NCBI RefSeq assembly: GCF_040581485.1
Contig: NC_090134.1
Coordinates: forward strand, 16,235,501-16,299,500
Direction of reading: 5' to 3'
DNA: 64,000 nt
DNA from: Linepithema humile
Taxonomy: Eukaryota > Arthropoda > Insecta > Hymenoptera > Formicidae
Under the pieces are notes generated by a model that did not search any database, had not been told where the DNA came from, and worked only from the letters and a program-made list of their open reading frames with translations. Of the stretch, positions 1 through 14,000 are shown piece after piece (the stretch's first letter is position 1; the number at the start of each line of letters is the position of its first letter). The position numbers were made by a program, and so were the translations under genes.

Positions 1-140
1 TATAATTATATAAGTAAAAGATGAATAAAATTCTTTGCAACCTTAATTATTTTGGTCATTGCTGTTAAACAAACTTCACTTACCTCAGCTAATGTACCTC
101 GTTATTTCTCCTCCTGTTGCTGCTCCTTTCTTGTTTTGCC

Positions 141-230
141 TTTATTCCAGATAGAGGTTCCGTGTCCATGCTGATTAATTGTCCTGCTCCTTTATTCCAG
201 ATAGAGGTTCATGTCCATGCCGATTAATTG
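141..230. repeat. Two-copy tandem repeat, 50-bp period
   Basis: TTTATTCCAGATAGAGGTTC followed by a TGTCCATG..GATTAATTG tail occurs at 141-181 and again at 191-230 with two small differences. The unit includes a polypyrimidine-CAG like a splice acceptor, but no coding follows. The rest of 1-540 holds nothing I can assign. Confidence 0.75.
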
Positions 231-540
231 TAATGTAGCACACTTCAACACTCATCATTTCGCGCTCGTTTACGCTTTAGACTTATGTTAGATGAACGAA
301 AAGACGCGAGAATGCAAAGCGATCACGACTTGAACACAAATTTGCCGATATTTTCAATGCTCGATTGCATTTGCAATATAAATAATATTTGCAGCACATC
401 TCGTGAATAATAAAACATATCCAATGCGAGATTGTGCTAATTGAGCTGTAAACTTTGTTGAAATACACTTGATCGTTATTGCCTAATTAATAATTATAAC
501 AATCGCTCACTTCTGGCACTCGCACATACGTGATGTTTAT

Positions 541-663
541 AGGTCTGTTTTTTATAGCTGAACTGGCTGCACTAGTTCAGAGTTTATCTTTCTCCTTCCA
601 ATGTGGAGGGAAAAAGATAAACTCTGAACTAGTACAGCCAGTTCAGCTATAAAAAACAGACCT
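541..663. mobile_element. Hairpin MITE, about 123 bp
   Basis: Two arms of roughly 57 bp (541-597 and 606-663) are inverted copies with very few mismatches and a loop of under 10 bp. The tip reads AGGTCTG...CAGACCT. The flanks give a short duplication (TAT, or TTAT if the tip is trimmed), so the family is unclear. As RNA it would fold into a near-perfect hairpin. Confidence 0.8.
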
Positions 664-1110
664 TATGTTTAGCTTATGTTAAATAAAGAAACAGGAAGAA
701 ATCGTAACTTCACTTCCGACCCAAGATTTTGCATTTCGAACGATTTCTGACCATTTCTTTTTTTTTGTAAAGTTACCCCCTAAGTAGAGGAATATTTCCA
801 ATTTGGTTATGGTATGCCTAAAACTCTTTCTTGGAGTAAATTTTGTGACCGTCGCATAATTAGGTTATATTCTTATTGTTCGCACGTCGACACGCGTGCT
901 ATTCAGGGTTATTCAAGGGTTATTCAAGAATTGCAGGGAACCGTAATATATGAGCGTATCGTATTCACTAACAATACAGCGTTTTGAAAGACTATTTTCG
1001 AGTATTTTAGGACTAAATAAGTATATATTATTCCGGAACGCGACTGAGGCTGTACACAAATTGAGCTGTGAAAACGCAACAAAGAAGGAGAGCAAGAACG
1101 CTTTGCGTAC

Positions 1111-1373
1111 ATTGAGTTCTATAATGGTTCTATAACATACTGGAGCGAGCCTTCCTATCCCGAACAAAGAAAACTGCGTCCGCAATTTAGAAAAGGACAC
1201 ATATAGCAATGTGAGGATTTCTGTCTCTTTTTACGTTCTATTGCTTATGCTGAAAACATACACTGACAAGGAAGACTAGCCTCACGTAATCTATTTGTCT
1301 TTTTCGACCGATGGAGACATCCCCACTCCTGAAAGGCTCGCTCCAGTATGTTATAGAACTCAATGTTTGCGTA
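1111..1373. mobile_element. Small inverted-repeat element, about 260 bp
   Basis: The left arm (1111-1153) contains TAACATACTGGAGCGAGCCT. The right arm (1333-1373) holds its inverse followed by GAACTCAATG. The left arm carries an extra internal copy of GTTCTATAA. No coding content and no clear target duplication were found. Confidence 0.65.
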
Positions 1374-1898
1374 TTTCAGAATAAAAACGCTTTTCATGCG
1401 CGCGTGTTACGATATTTTAATTTATGCATATGTGTTAATATAGTGACGGTAATTAAATATTTTATTTCTGCAACAAAAATTATTGTCTGTATTTTTATAT
1501 AGAATTTAAATATTATTTTTATAAAATTTTCAACAAAGTTTTTAAATGAATGACATACTCTCTCTCTATTATAATTGTATAAAATTATATATTCTTTCTA
1601 TTTTTATATAAAATTATACTTAATTGCTTTCTTTCACTTTTCTATGAAATTGTATTAAATATATATTCAATTTATATTGTTTAAAATGTAGCAGTGGATA
1701 TTTTTCTTTTACATTTAGCTTGCAAAATTTTCCATTAATTATTCAGCAGTAAACCTTTATATTAGAAGCATGTTACAATCAAATTGCTTGCAATTTATTT
1801 AATTTCTTAATAATATATTTATGCTATTTTTATAAATAAATAGCAATTTTATGATAGATCTTCAAAAAATGCGCGCGTACAGAAAAATCCGATTGTAC

Positions 1899-2543
1899 CA
1901 CGGACTAAGGAATAGAGGAACGGAGCACAAGCTGTACCGGGGGAGCACGTTTGCGGTGGGGGGGGGGGGGCGCCATATTCGTTTAGTAATCACCACACAT
2001 AGAACTCACTATTTGCGTATGTGTGCGAAATGAAAGTCAGATCCTGTGTACAATAAACAAAATAGGAAATAGAAATAGGAATAATTATTAAATATTAGAA
2101 ATAAGAAATTGGAATTATTTATTTTAAAAATAAAAAGAATAGAAAAAATTAATGCATGAATTAAGAAATAAGAATTGAAACTAATTAATATATTTTATTC
2201 TCTTGTTAGATGTAAAATAATTTTTCTTTTTAATATTAAATGTTTATTGCTATTTCTAATATTTTGTCTACTGTATGCAGAGCCTCAGAGTAATAAAAGT
2301 TAAAGTATTTTATAAAATTTATAATACAACAATAATAAAACCGCCTAATCTCTTTATGCTTGTCACTCGTTATGTCTAGTGGCACCGCTACACGAGTGTA
2401 ACCATGTCACAGACACAGAATCTCTGTGTGAGAATCGCTACATCAATATGGCGGAAAGCAGTCCCTCCCGCACGCTTGAATTACCATCCCCCTCTCGCCT
2501 AAACTAGGACTTTAGACTCGGTCCCTCTATTCCTTAGTCCGTG
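1899..2543. mobile_element. hAT-like MITE, 645 bp, with 8-bp target duplication
   Basis: Terminal inverted repeats CACGGACTAAGGAATAGAGG (left) and CCTCTATTCCTTAGTCCGTG (right) match over 20 bp. GATTGTAC flanks both ends (1891-1898 and 2544-2551), a perfect 8-bp duplication as made by hAT transposases. No transposase frame is inside, so the element is non-autonomous. The interior has a run of about 13 G at 1958-1970. Confidence 0.88.
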
Positions 2544-2699
2544 GATTGTACTTTTAGATTCAATGTAGCCAACACTAAATAAATGTGGGCAACACTAAAA
2601 AATATAATATATGACAAAGATCACGTAATATACCATAATTGCAAAGAGATTTTAGTGTGTTTCATCGCGCATATGGAAGCACTGATACGTAATGATCTA

Positions 2700-3125
2700 A
2701 TCTCAGTTCGTTTTGTTTAGTGAAGTGGATTCGGAATGGCGAACGTTTTTGCGTCTTTCCAGCGTTTTACAGATCAAAAAAGTGTTTCGCAAATTAGTGC
2801 CGGGAGTGAAGAATCAAGTAGTGTTATGCTTTAATTATTCCGCGATTATATCTCATTATACGCGTTAACGCGATTCTCGATAAACGGTATCTTAATCGCG
2901 TCATCGATTCGTCGCGCGTTTGTGATGTTATCTTTTTATGAATATCGTATTTGTGTGGTCTGCTCGGACAACTCGAATATCTAATGCTGTAGAGCATCAG
3001 GATCATCGGCCGAAGGCATCGAGGAATCGTCACAATGAATTAATCGAGATGATTTTTGTGGATGCTGCCGATATGTGACAACGGTAAGTGCTCGCTTCTA
3101 CCATGATAATCAGCGCCAAGTAAGT
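2700..3125 (+). other. Possible orphan 5' exon or noncoding transcript start
   Basis: An initiator-like TCAGTT at 2703 is followed by ATGGCGAACG at 2736 in good context, opening a 31-codon frame that stops at 2834. Strong donor sequences ACG/GTAAGTGC (about 3083) and CAA/GTAAGTAC (about 3114) follow. No downstream exon could be found on this strand before cad begins on the other strand. This could be a short noncoding RNA gene or chance signals. Confidence 0.2.
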
Positions 3126-5043
3126 ACTTTTAAATTTTTCACTCTCTGGAAAATGTGCACATAAGCAATCATGCGCTGAAGATATGTTGAAAGCACACTG
3201 TGGAAAAAAATGTATGTAAAATTACTCATTTGTTCTTGACTTAGTAAACTTTGATTAATTAGTTACCAAAAATCTGATTTAATTATTTCTTAATCATATC
3301 AATGCTTTTTCTCACTATTTGAAACAAAGAACAATATTTATTAATTTAACAATATTAATTTTATACTTACGGAAATAGCAATGTTTAGCTTTATGCAAAA
3401 GAAGGATTTTCATAATAAGAAATCAAGAAAACAAACTTTACGACATAATGATTACACGTATAAGATTTATTTCATTATCAAACCAATTACAGTTTAACAT
3501 CAAGTGTGTCATTAAGTAAACAAATTAAATAATTATTTGCATAAAAATTTCAATTATTTTTAAGGCACACATTTTGACCATATTATATTAATATTAAATA
3601 TATTTTTTATGTACAAATTTAGCACCATTAGTAGCATAATGAGCGCAAAGCATAATGGCAAATGCAGATGCTAAAGATATCATAAATCACATGTAAAAAT
3701 TCAATTAAAAATTAAAAAAAAAGAAAAAAATTATTTAAATCAAAGTATATGATTTCATCTATGTATACAGGTACAAAAAGACCTTGTCAATTTATATTAC
3801 ACATATTTCATAATATGTACCTTTAGTTTTGTGATTTAACATATTGAGTGTTACATAATATAGTTAAAAGTAAGTGTAAGACTATCAAGCTCAGCTATAG
3901 CTATACACTTGATTAGAAAAAATTCAAAATTTCTGAATACATTTGAATCAAATCTCTCCCAAACCAAGTTCGAATCATTATCTGGGTCTAATTCAATGTA
4001 AATTTAATCAATTTTTTAACTGCAAGTATACTGTTTACGTACAGTTAAAAAAAGTTGTAAAAATTTGTAACACCCGCAAATAAAATTTTAAATAAACAAT
4101 CGATAAAGGCGATTTTATAAATTTAAATGAACGGAGTTATAATTTCTACTTCGACTAAATTTTTGAATAGTTTGCTTTCATATGCTAAAATTTATTGATA
4201 CGTTTAATTTATTATGAAACATCGTTATTCTTATTATAAAATAAAGATGAAAAAATTTGTGACATCTTACGAAATGATAATTATATGTTGTTAAAGAAAA
4301 GTAAAATCATAATATTAAAAACATAATATTTAGGTACAATTACAAAATATGTACAACAATATATGTACAACATTGTAGCCTATATGAATATCTAAATATA
4401 TTTCTTATTTTAATGACATCGACTGTCAAAATCATAGGCCAATATTAATATTAGCGCTATAACAAAAAATACTAATAATTATTATTCGAAATATTTGGTA
4501 AACACCTAGATGTCATTTATATATTTAGATTCGACTTCAGGTGTGAAGGCATTCATATAGTCTACGGATTGTGTGGTATCATTAATAGCTTTCGCAATTC
4601 CAATTTCGTTTCTTCAATGGAAGGAAAGTATTAATGATGTCCAAACAAAAAATTAGAAAAAGGCTACAAATAAAACTAGAAAAATTCTAAATAAATCGAG
4701 ATCACATTAGCGGACTGTCGTGGGCGCGAATCGAAAATCCGTTGCAAATGTGAAATCCGTACGACCACATCCGTAATCCACGAGCGAACCGTTCATCGTT
4801 CGGATCGTCGTTTATCACAGACTGTGAAAAAGCTATGCGATTTAGTACATAAAACTGTGTCGTTATAATAACGTTGCCCATTAACGAATAACGGACATTG
4901 AGTATCTTTACAAACGTTTTATTTACAACAAGCGTATACTCTTCCCCCTCCATAGCATCAATTATAGTAATACTATTACTTCTATCTCTACCCTGTAATG
5001 GACGGGTAATCGAATTTAGGAGGGTTAGAACATTGCCGAATAC
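3126..5043. other. Intergenic, 3' flank of cad
   Basis: Very AT-rich, with no convincing gene. An AATAAA on the minus strand at 4918-4923 lies 120 nt beyond the cad stop and is the best polyadenylation candidate. An 83-codon minus-strand frame at 4702-4953 falls in this 3' flank and resembles nothing known. Confidence 0.5.
4918..4923 (-). terminator. Candidate polyadenylation signal of cad
   Basis: AATAAA on the minus strand, 120 nt past the TAG at 5044-5046. It is the first canonical signal downstream of the stop. Confidence 0.45.
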
Positions 5044-8000
5044 CTAATTTGAACTAGTATGGTGCGGGTATTGTACAGAGTGCGACGGCGGTTGCGGTTG
5101 CTGCGGAACCTGCGGCTGCTGCGGAACCTGCGGCTGCTGCGGAACCTGCGGCTGCGGAGGCAACGGTTGCGTCGGCGGCGGCGGCGGCGGCGGCGGCGGT
5201 ATGGAAGAAACATTATCATTGACGTGCATGAGATGATTACCCAGCATCATTACTTCCCCTCCGGGTGCTGAATAAATCGGCACTCCGCTCGCCGCTGCGG
5301 CCGCAACTATCGCAAACTGCGCCTGCTCATGATCTCTTAGCTGTTGTTCCTGCTGCTTTTTACGTATCTTGCGGTCTTTCGCACGTCGATTTTGAAACCA
5401 TATTTTCACCTGCAAATAGGCATTCCGATGATTGTATTTTTCGGTCTTTTGTATCGGATTGTATCGGATTGTATCGGTCTTTTGCGAAGATTTTTTATAG
5501 AAATTTTCTCTCTCATCTACACGGATATAAAAATTCATATTATTTCACACACGTGTATAATAAATACGTTATTTTGCGCGTCTATATTCTGATTTATCAA
5601 GAAAGAATGTTCTATTTTATAAAATTATTAGCACAGTTCTATCGTGATTCTTATCATAAATTACGAATCGTGTAAAGCAAACTTTACTCTGATCATTGAT
5701 ACAAAACACCACAATTTCTGTTAAAACAATCTTAATCTATCGAAGGAATGGTGCGAAATAGCTGTTAGAACATCTGTCTCTAAAACAATGTCTTACCTGA
5801 CGATCAGTGAGCTGAAGTTGGTAAGCAAGCTCGTTTTTACGCTTAATGGTGATGTAACGATTCGTGTGGAACTCCTTCTCCAGCTCCAGCCGTTGATAGT
5901 CTGAGTAGACCACACGATATTTGTCTTTGGTTCTGGTTTTTCCTGAAAAAACGAAGATAACAACGCTTTATTACGCGGTTAAATATCTATCGTACTGATT
6001 CTCTTGTCAATAGTACATTAAGAAGATAACGTTTTCAGCGTACGCGCATACCGCGTGGCGATATTAACAAAGATTTCGTAATTAATTTCACAACGGATTA
6101 ATCCTTCGCGATCCTTCGTTATCGTGGACTCGACATATAATATTTTACGACAATCCGCGCATAATTCTACAAATTATTGAAGCAATACATGATTATTTGC
6201 AAACTATGCTGTGCTTTAATGTTCATACATTTTTTTAAATAACAGCAGTTAATTATTACATTTGTCTCACCCGATAGCTTTAATATACGAAATACTCTTA
6301 ACATCAATTCATTCGTCAAAATTTAGTCGGAAAGGATTGAAAAATGTGAGAAACGCCTGTAATTTTCTTTCGCCATTCTACAAGAAATTCTATATTTAGG
6401 ATAAACAATTACATACCTCATCTGCAATATAGCTTACTTTCAACGATCTATAACTCACGACAGAATTCGAAATAGAACACTATTTAGATATTTGAAGAAT
6501 AATTGAGATTTTATGTCATTGTTACAACCAGTATATCTTCATTGCGAATAATTCTTTTTAAGGAAAAAATTCAATTGTCCGGAGTAAAAGAAGTTTTGAG
6601 AAATTCAAAGTAAAAGATCAACAGAATGATCTGTACATAATCTTTAAGAATTAATAAAAGTTGAGATAGAGAGAGAATTTTTTTTAAACAGCGCTGTGAA
6701 AATATAATTGCATTCATATTATTTCCAATTACAGAAGCACAAACGATTAAAAAATGTGGGAAAAGATGAGAAAATGTATAAAGTATTTATCATTTAAAAA
6801 TAGTATAAATTATTAATATCATAAACTCATTATACGTAATATTGTTTCACATGACAATCGCATTTTAATTTTAATTACTCTGAATTTAATGCAGCATTAA
6901 TATAACTAAAATGCATTGGTAGCTTACGTTTACAATAATCATAATCACAATGCGCCAAGGACATAAGAATCGCAATTAACTTATTTTTTAATTAATATTA
7001 ATATAAATAGAAGACAAATATATAAAGCAATAGCTTGAAGCAACGGCTTAAAAAAGAAAATAAATTTACGATGTATGATGCAAAGCACGATTATTTCTTA
7101 GCAAAGGCAGTGAATTGTCAAGATACACGCGGGAGACAGGAGTAGAAAAAAAGGAGTTACGTAGTGGCAATCGCATGGTGTGAATGTGCGGCTCTTACGA
7201 CGTGGCGTTCGCGGCGGTAACACGCGCACAAAATACAGAATGGAGAGAGAGGAATAGGGAAACAGGGATGGGAACGGTGAGAGATGACTCGGGAGAGAGG
7301 GAGACGATTAGATAAGGCCCCGCCGGCGAGATCAAAGGCGTGCACGTTAATCCACCACTCCTCGATAAGGAAACTCCGAGGCCTTCGTGGCATCACGAAT
7401 AACCAGCGACCTTAGATTTTTCGATGGTAGTATACGTTCACAGCATGAGTCCAGGTGCAACCAACATGGCTGGCATCGAAAGGATATGCAAGGCTACTCG
7501 AGCGACAAACAATAAGAACGGATGAACATAGTGCCGTCAAAAAAACTGCATGGAGTAAAAGAAGGAAATATCTATATATTGTAGAATGTCGAAGTGTCGA
7601 AAGAAATTTAACGGTTTTTTAAATATTTCTACGAATGAAACGCATAAAATTGGAGATTCACATTTCTTTCAAAAGTATTTTATGAAATGTTCAACGTGCT
7701 ATCCTTTCGAGATCTGAGATCCCTTTAAATATTTCTTTGAACTTTTTTATGTCTTTGAATTTTTTTATGTACTTTCTTTTTTCGAGAATATATCAAATTC
7801 AACAATTAGTCAGTCATTTCGTCAAGAAAGAAATTAATAATTTTACAAAGTAAAATTTCATTAACTTTTTTATCTAATCTAATTATCTAATCTAAACATG
7901 AAAAAATCATATCAGTTAGAAATCTGCAAAGAAAGAGTTTTCTTTAATTCTTTCTGCATTTTCTGAAAAGAGAAAGAATCATTGTAGAAAATTTTGAATT

Positions 8001-11000
8001 TTAAGAAGATATAAAACACTTGTACAGCGCGCTTTTACGAACAAACAAATTTTATATATCTGTATCGTTATACACATCATTGCCCACGAAAGATTTACCT
8101 TATCTGTACAACGCGTTTCTTCTACGCTGTGCAAAAAATTCGTTGCGAGATAATGTAAACAGTAAGGACTTAGAGAATTAGGCGATACGTTGACGTTTCA
8201 GACAAATTCGTACGCGTTGACGTTCGCGGTGCGCGTTCACATTGTCAAATCTGTGTAATCTGTTCAAATAACAGAGCAATATATTACAGACTGTCGAGTT
8301 TCGAGTTTTCATCTACTCAGATTGAGATCGATCGTTATCGCAGGCACACTTCCAACTCTTCATATCTATGATACTTGAATCACGCCTTTGCCGTATATCC
8401 TATGCGAGAGACGCACATATATTAACAAATCGATACATTCGCAGCCGATCATTACATCTTATCCATTGCTACCGGGATTCGATTAGATGGATTAGATGGA
8501 TTTTGAATTTAATTCTGAATCATTATTCTGATCACCATTATTTAATCCTATAAATATCATTAATGATATATTAATAACATAAATCGATTTATGAATTAAT
8601 TAGAGAATTTGTTTCTATCGTAGAAAAGAATTGCACACTTGAATCTAAATATCTAAATCGTTTTTAATTTTGAAGAGAAACGAAGAATCTAACAATAATT
8701 TTAGAGAAACGGAAGATTTAATAATGCATAACTGAGCATTATCTTTCTCTTAAATAATCTTTTTTCACTTCCGACAGATTTCCTTTTCGCAATCGATTGT
8801 TTTGATTATATAATAAGTGATTTAAATCTCTGTTATATAAATAAAGAGCTCTTTACATGAGATAAACGGAAAATAAATATTAGTCGTTGTTCGCCATAGT
8901 TTTGTCAATATGATATCGCGCAATGTAGCTCGGATTTTTCCCTTTCTTTTCTATCTTTTTTTGTCACGCTGCACATTGTTGGGCGCGCAAATATTTGACG
9001 CGTTAAAAGCAAATGTCGCGCAACCTGATGCACGTAAACAAACATGAAACATCCTTAAACCTTATCAAAAGGCAGACTCTTTATCTCGGAAGATTGTAAT
9101 CGAATCAAAAAAAAATTCCAAACTGTATGCGGTACTGGCCTTAATTGTGATAGATTTCTCGTACGTACGACGCGCGCACACGGCAGGGATTCACCGCACA
9201 AAGATAATTTCGCAATTCCGAATCGATTTTTATCTCAAGACGAAAGAAGCTACATCATTCACCTATGCAATGCTAGAATTAAAAATTGAATCATGAAATA
9301 TAATAAAATGTCCAAACAATTAAATTTTGCCATTACACAATTCAATAATGATGTAAATAATTAATAGTAACACTGTTAAAAGTAAGTTTTGATTAATACA
9401 AGATTAATAATAATAAGAAAATCTATTAAAAATGTAGTAATATTTTTAAAAATTGTGTCGAAAATGATATCAAAGAATTCAAAGAAGGTATATATATCTT
9501 TTATGTATATAAAATATATAAAGTACAATTTAAAAGTAAAAATGTTTTAATATCAAAGGCGAATGATTCGCTTTTTCGGTGTAATAACATCCGACGCAAA
9601 AGGGAGACTTAAGAAAACGACGTTTCTAGTTTCTGGAACTTTTTCACGGTTAACGGAGTAACTTCGTGCGACTCTTGAACTTTTTACATTCGGAAGAGTC
9701 CGTCGGAAACTCTCGGTTGGTTTGCGCGGTATATGTATAGATTGTTGTTTGCAGGAGCGAGTCGACCGTTTTCAATGCACGCACGGGTCGCACAAGCGTG
9801 TGAGTCAGGAAGGATTACCGTCGGCGTTTTTCATCTCACCGATATCGGAGCTAGCACCTACGATTATCCGGTGACGCGCCGAACACGATCGCACGATGCA
9901 CCGAACGCTCTCAATAACGCGGTTGTGAGCACAAATTTGTTCACTTGTACTCTTTTCACACCTTTTTACGATTGATCGCTCATAAGAAAGCAGAAAATAA
10001 GTTTTACAAGCAGTAACAATTTACGTTTCACATTTATAAAATTATGATTATAAGATAAATTCCGTAGTTGCTCGCTAAAAAAATTTTGCCGCTTTAAATT
10101 CTGTGAAACAAAGCAAGTACAAAAAAAACTACACGTTTTTAATATATAAAAATTAATTTTAACTGATTTATTGGTATCTTCAAGCCGAAAAGATCAATGC
10201 GGGAAATATTTCTGTTGTCGTTCGGTAGCCTAACGTTTCATCGTCAATTCAAAAAGCGCGTACCGATTATTACGTAGAAATTCATCGTCATGACGGGAGT
10301 ATTGGAGACGATTTCTTAAAATGCGTCTCACTCAATCCGATGGTGGTCCATCACTGTCTGTGCCTTTAAACGAGTAAACCACCCCGGCGATCACTCGAGC
10401 TATTTCTCTCGAGTATCCGCGCGCGAAATGCGAACGAGCACGGAGAGGGACGACAGATTTTACGAACGCCACGAGAGATGCGACAGGACAGAGATAGAGA
10501 CAGATACAGAGACGCAGAGAAAGAAAGAGAAAGAGAGAGAGAGAGAGATGGGGGGGAGAAAGGGGAAATGGAGAGAGACAAAAGACATCAGCAAGGGAGT
10601 CGAAGAAACGGTGCTCCTGGGACTCGTTGCCACCCCATTATAGCGTTTGCTCTTCCATTTCACACTACGAAATGGCAAAAGCGCGTGCCCCGCTTTTCCT
10701 GTGGGCGTTTGACAAACCCCGGCGATATCTCGTGTCGGCGAGACCGCGTCGTGCCGTCATGTACGCCGACTCGCGCGGGTACCATTCGTCAACGGCGTCA
10801 CAATTACCCCTATTGTGCCATCTCGCATTTGTATATCGCATATCAAGTGCCTGTGAACGAAGAGAGATTTTCCGCCGCGCGCAGACTCGTAGAACAGCAA
10901 TAGCTCTCCACTTCTTTCCAGCCTCGCGGAACGTTTCTTTAATAGTTTGTAATATTGCGATATTTTCTGTGATATTTCAATGCAAACATGGTTTTTCAAC

Positions 11001-14000
11001 TAAATCTAATATTATAAACGCGCCTTGTTACTTAAGTATTTGTAATTAATCGAGTATCTGAATAGATCGGGACCTAAGTGACGAAAAGCAACAGCAAATG
11101 TCGAAAATTACAGTTGGTAACCCGACAACCATTTTTAATTTATTAGCCATAAAGCATGAGACTGAAAAACGTTGTCTCGGACAACAAAAGTTTCGGACAA
11201 AAGTTGTTTGCAGGTATCCTGGTATCAAGTATGACCAGGTATAAAAATATGCTCAGGTATAAAAGAAAAGAACGGAAAAAATCAGGGAACACCATAGAAG
11301 ATAGAATAGTCTCAAAGCCATGCTAGAGATATCTATTCTACTTTGAAAATCTCTTCTTTCGACAGTTTACTAGGAGCAAACGATTCATTTCTCGCGTTTC
11401 AAGCCTGTTTACAAAACAGTGAATTGTAAACGATGACCCCAGTTAGATACGGTAAGTAAAATTTATTGATTTTACTGATCTACAATGAGGAGGATAAAAA
11501 AAATTTCCATTCAAAAAGGACGTCAACACTTATTGACATTCGCGGACCAAATATAAAAACAAATAAAAAAAGGAGGAAAAATTGCGATAAAAAGCTACAC
11601 GATCATGATTATCTTTTGCAATTATCGGCAAAAACAATTTCTTACGTACTTTTTTTACGTCCGAGCGAATGATCTTGCCTCCATCGCTCGATGTTACCTT
11701 TAATCACTGATAAAGGAATCGCAGAGGGATAAGAAGGCGCCATAAAAGCGGCAGAAATCGCGTGCCGCCAGGCCGTAGGATCGCTCTCACGGAACGCGCG
11801 CGATTCGCGATGCGCGAACGAGAAAGCGTGAACAAGAAGCGTCCCGCATGCGAAATTCTAATGCACCTTGCATTCTTGCATTATGGGAGCAGGCCGCAAG
11901 AGTGGCTCCTGCCTGCAATATAATCATAAACAGAGAATGGCCGCTGGATGGTAAAGGACGCTCGTTTCAAGGTACTTACAGTGCGTACTTACTGCACGCG
12001 CATGAAATAAATCAACAGTGGAAAGATGTGGAAAAAACTTACAATAGAATAAGTACAGTACAAGATTGTAGTACAAGTAATGGTACATACAGTGATAATT
12101 GATGAGGATAAGTACAGATACGGGCAGTGCCGGTTTTAGAATCAGTGCGCCCCTAGGCAATATTTCGGTATTAAGCAAATTACTTTCGTGGCAAACCCAA
12201 TCTAACTCTAAAATTCAAAGAAAGCACGCATCAGCAACTAATTATTTTATTTAAAGCGCTAATAAACTCTTTATGTTTATTTAAATATTTGTAATTAAAT
12301 TTGGAAATTATTTTTACTTTACTTGTCACTTTCAACACGTGTTTTTTCGACGGTTTTTGTAAAAACTGTTTGATCAATTTCCACATCAAGAAAACTTGTT
12401 TTATTTCGCAAATGCTTAAATCGTTCATTGTTTTTAGTAACGGATGAGCACCCCTTTCTCTCGTGGCGTTCCTAGACAATTGCCTATGATGTCTAGTGGT
12501 AAGATAGTCATTCGATCGCATCGGTACGGTGAAAGTAATGAAAGAACATTATACAAATATTTTCTGCAACCGTCCAGTCGTGCGACCAAGGACGTCAATT
12601 GTCTTGCTAAAATCTTTGAACGGAAAACCAAGAGTTTTATCGGCTATTTAGCCCTTAGCAAAGAAATAACCAAAATTGACACCAAAAAAAAAAGGTATTC
12701 AAAGAATAAAAGGAAAGGACAGAGGGAAGCAATAAAAATGGCACCACACGAAGAAATTGGATAAGTTTGTATAGAAAGAAAGCGTGCAAATTTTTATGAA
12801 AACTTTTTGGAAACAAATCGAAAGAACCTGAGAAAAAATTATGGGGAAAAGCAGTCGAAACAATATAATGTACCAAGAAATTTAAAAATGGAAATACCTT
12901 TACTGTGAAAGCACGCGACAATTTTAACCCATGTGGATCAAATATGGCATTTATAAGCCGAGAGAATTAATATTATTATTTTCAGCTACCATAGGAAACG
13001 AAAAGAAAATTAATCGGATTTTTTAGCGTATAGTGTTGTTAGCGTGTTAACAAGGAACATCAACATACATTAATATGATGTGCATTGTATAAGTTGAAAA
13101 TAATTAAAAACTCTACAAGTCTTAAAACTCCCTTGTAGCTTTCGAAATTTGCCTCTAATGAAAAAGTTTTATACGGAAATATCTACCAAGTAACATTGGG
13201 AACTGCATGCACAGAGCACAGCATGCAAACATCAAAATTATTAACAAATTATTAACATCGTACACGACGACGTACATGACAATTCGTACCGAGAGTTTCA
13301 AGCCGGCAGCAGAGCTCGTTAATCGGCGAGGATGAATCTGCGTTGCCGGTGGCGGCACTGTTGCACGCTGCAACAATGGAAATGATACTCTCTTTCATTG
13401 AAAAACCGTTCATACAGTGAGAGAGATTGACTTAAATGATCCGAGCGCGCCGGATTGGAAGCAAGGATTCTCGCGATGCTACGCGAAGAGTTTTAACTCT
13501 TCCACCTTGCCGCGTGTTGACTCAGGACATCGTGCGAACGGATGGTACTTTCGTTCGAGTCTGGTAAAAAATTGGTGACTAGAGGCCGAGCGGGGGATTA
13601 TCTCACAAATATTTGAGAGCAATTAGATGTTTGCTCGTCTGTTACCGTGTTTACATGGTTCGCCGTATCTAGACCGCCGAGACGTGTTTATAACCGCGCG
13701 CGCGATATGCACGAAGAGGCTCACCGGCGTTCTCGTTAGATGTGTACCTCGTCACATGGGTCCTTAAGTCTGATTTCTGTCCGATTTCTTAACCTGTCTC
13801 TCGAAACCGAAGATTAGCTAGTCGGGAAGCTGTTTCTAACAAGTGAGTCGCACCTGTCCGAGATTCGCGCGTCTTAGCGAGCACGCAATTTATAAAATTC
13901 TTCTTTTCACCGCTAAATTCCACTGATATTCTAATGAGAGATTTAGTATTTCTTAAGAATGTATTCTTTGAGAGTACACGTATCTCTATATAATATTGTA

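Noticed and set aside
10366..10903. Overlapping frames rich in Arg/Glu or Ser/Leu
   Set aside because: Created by a GA-rich simple repeat in cad intron 1; no homology or splice context.
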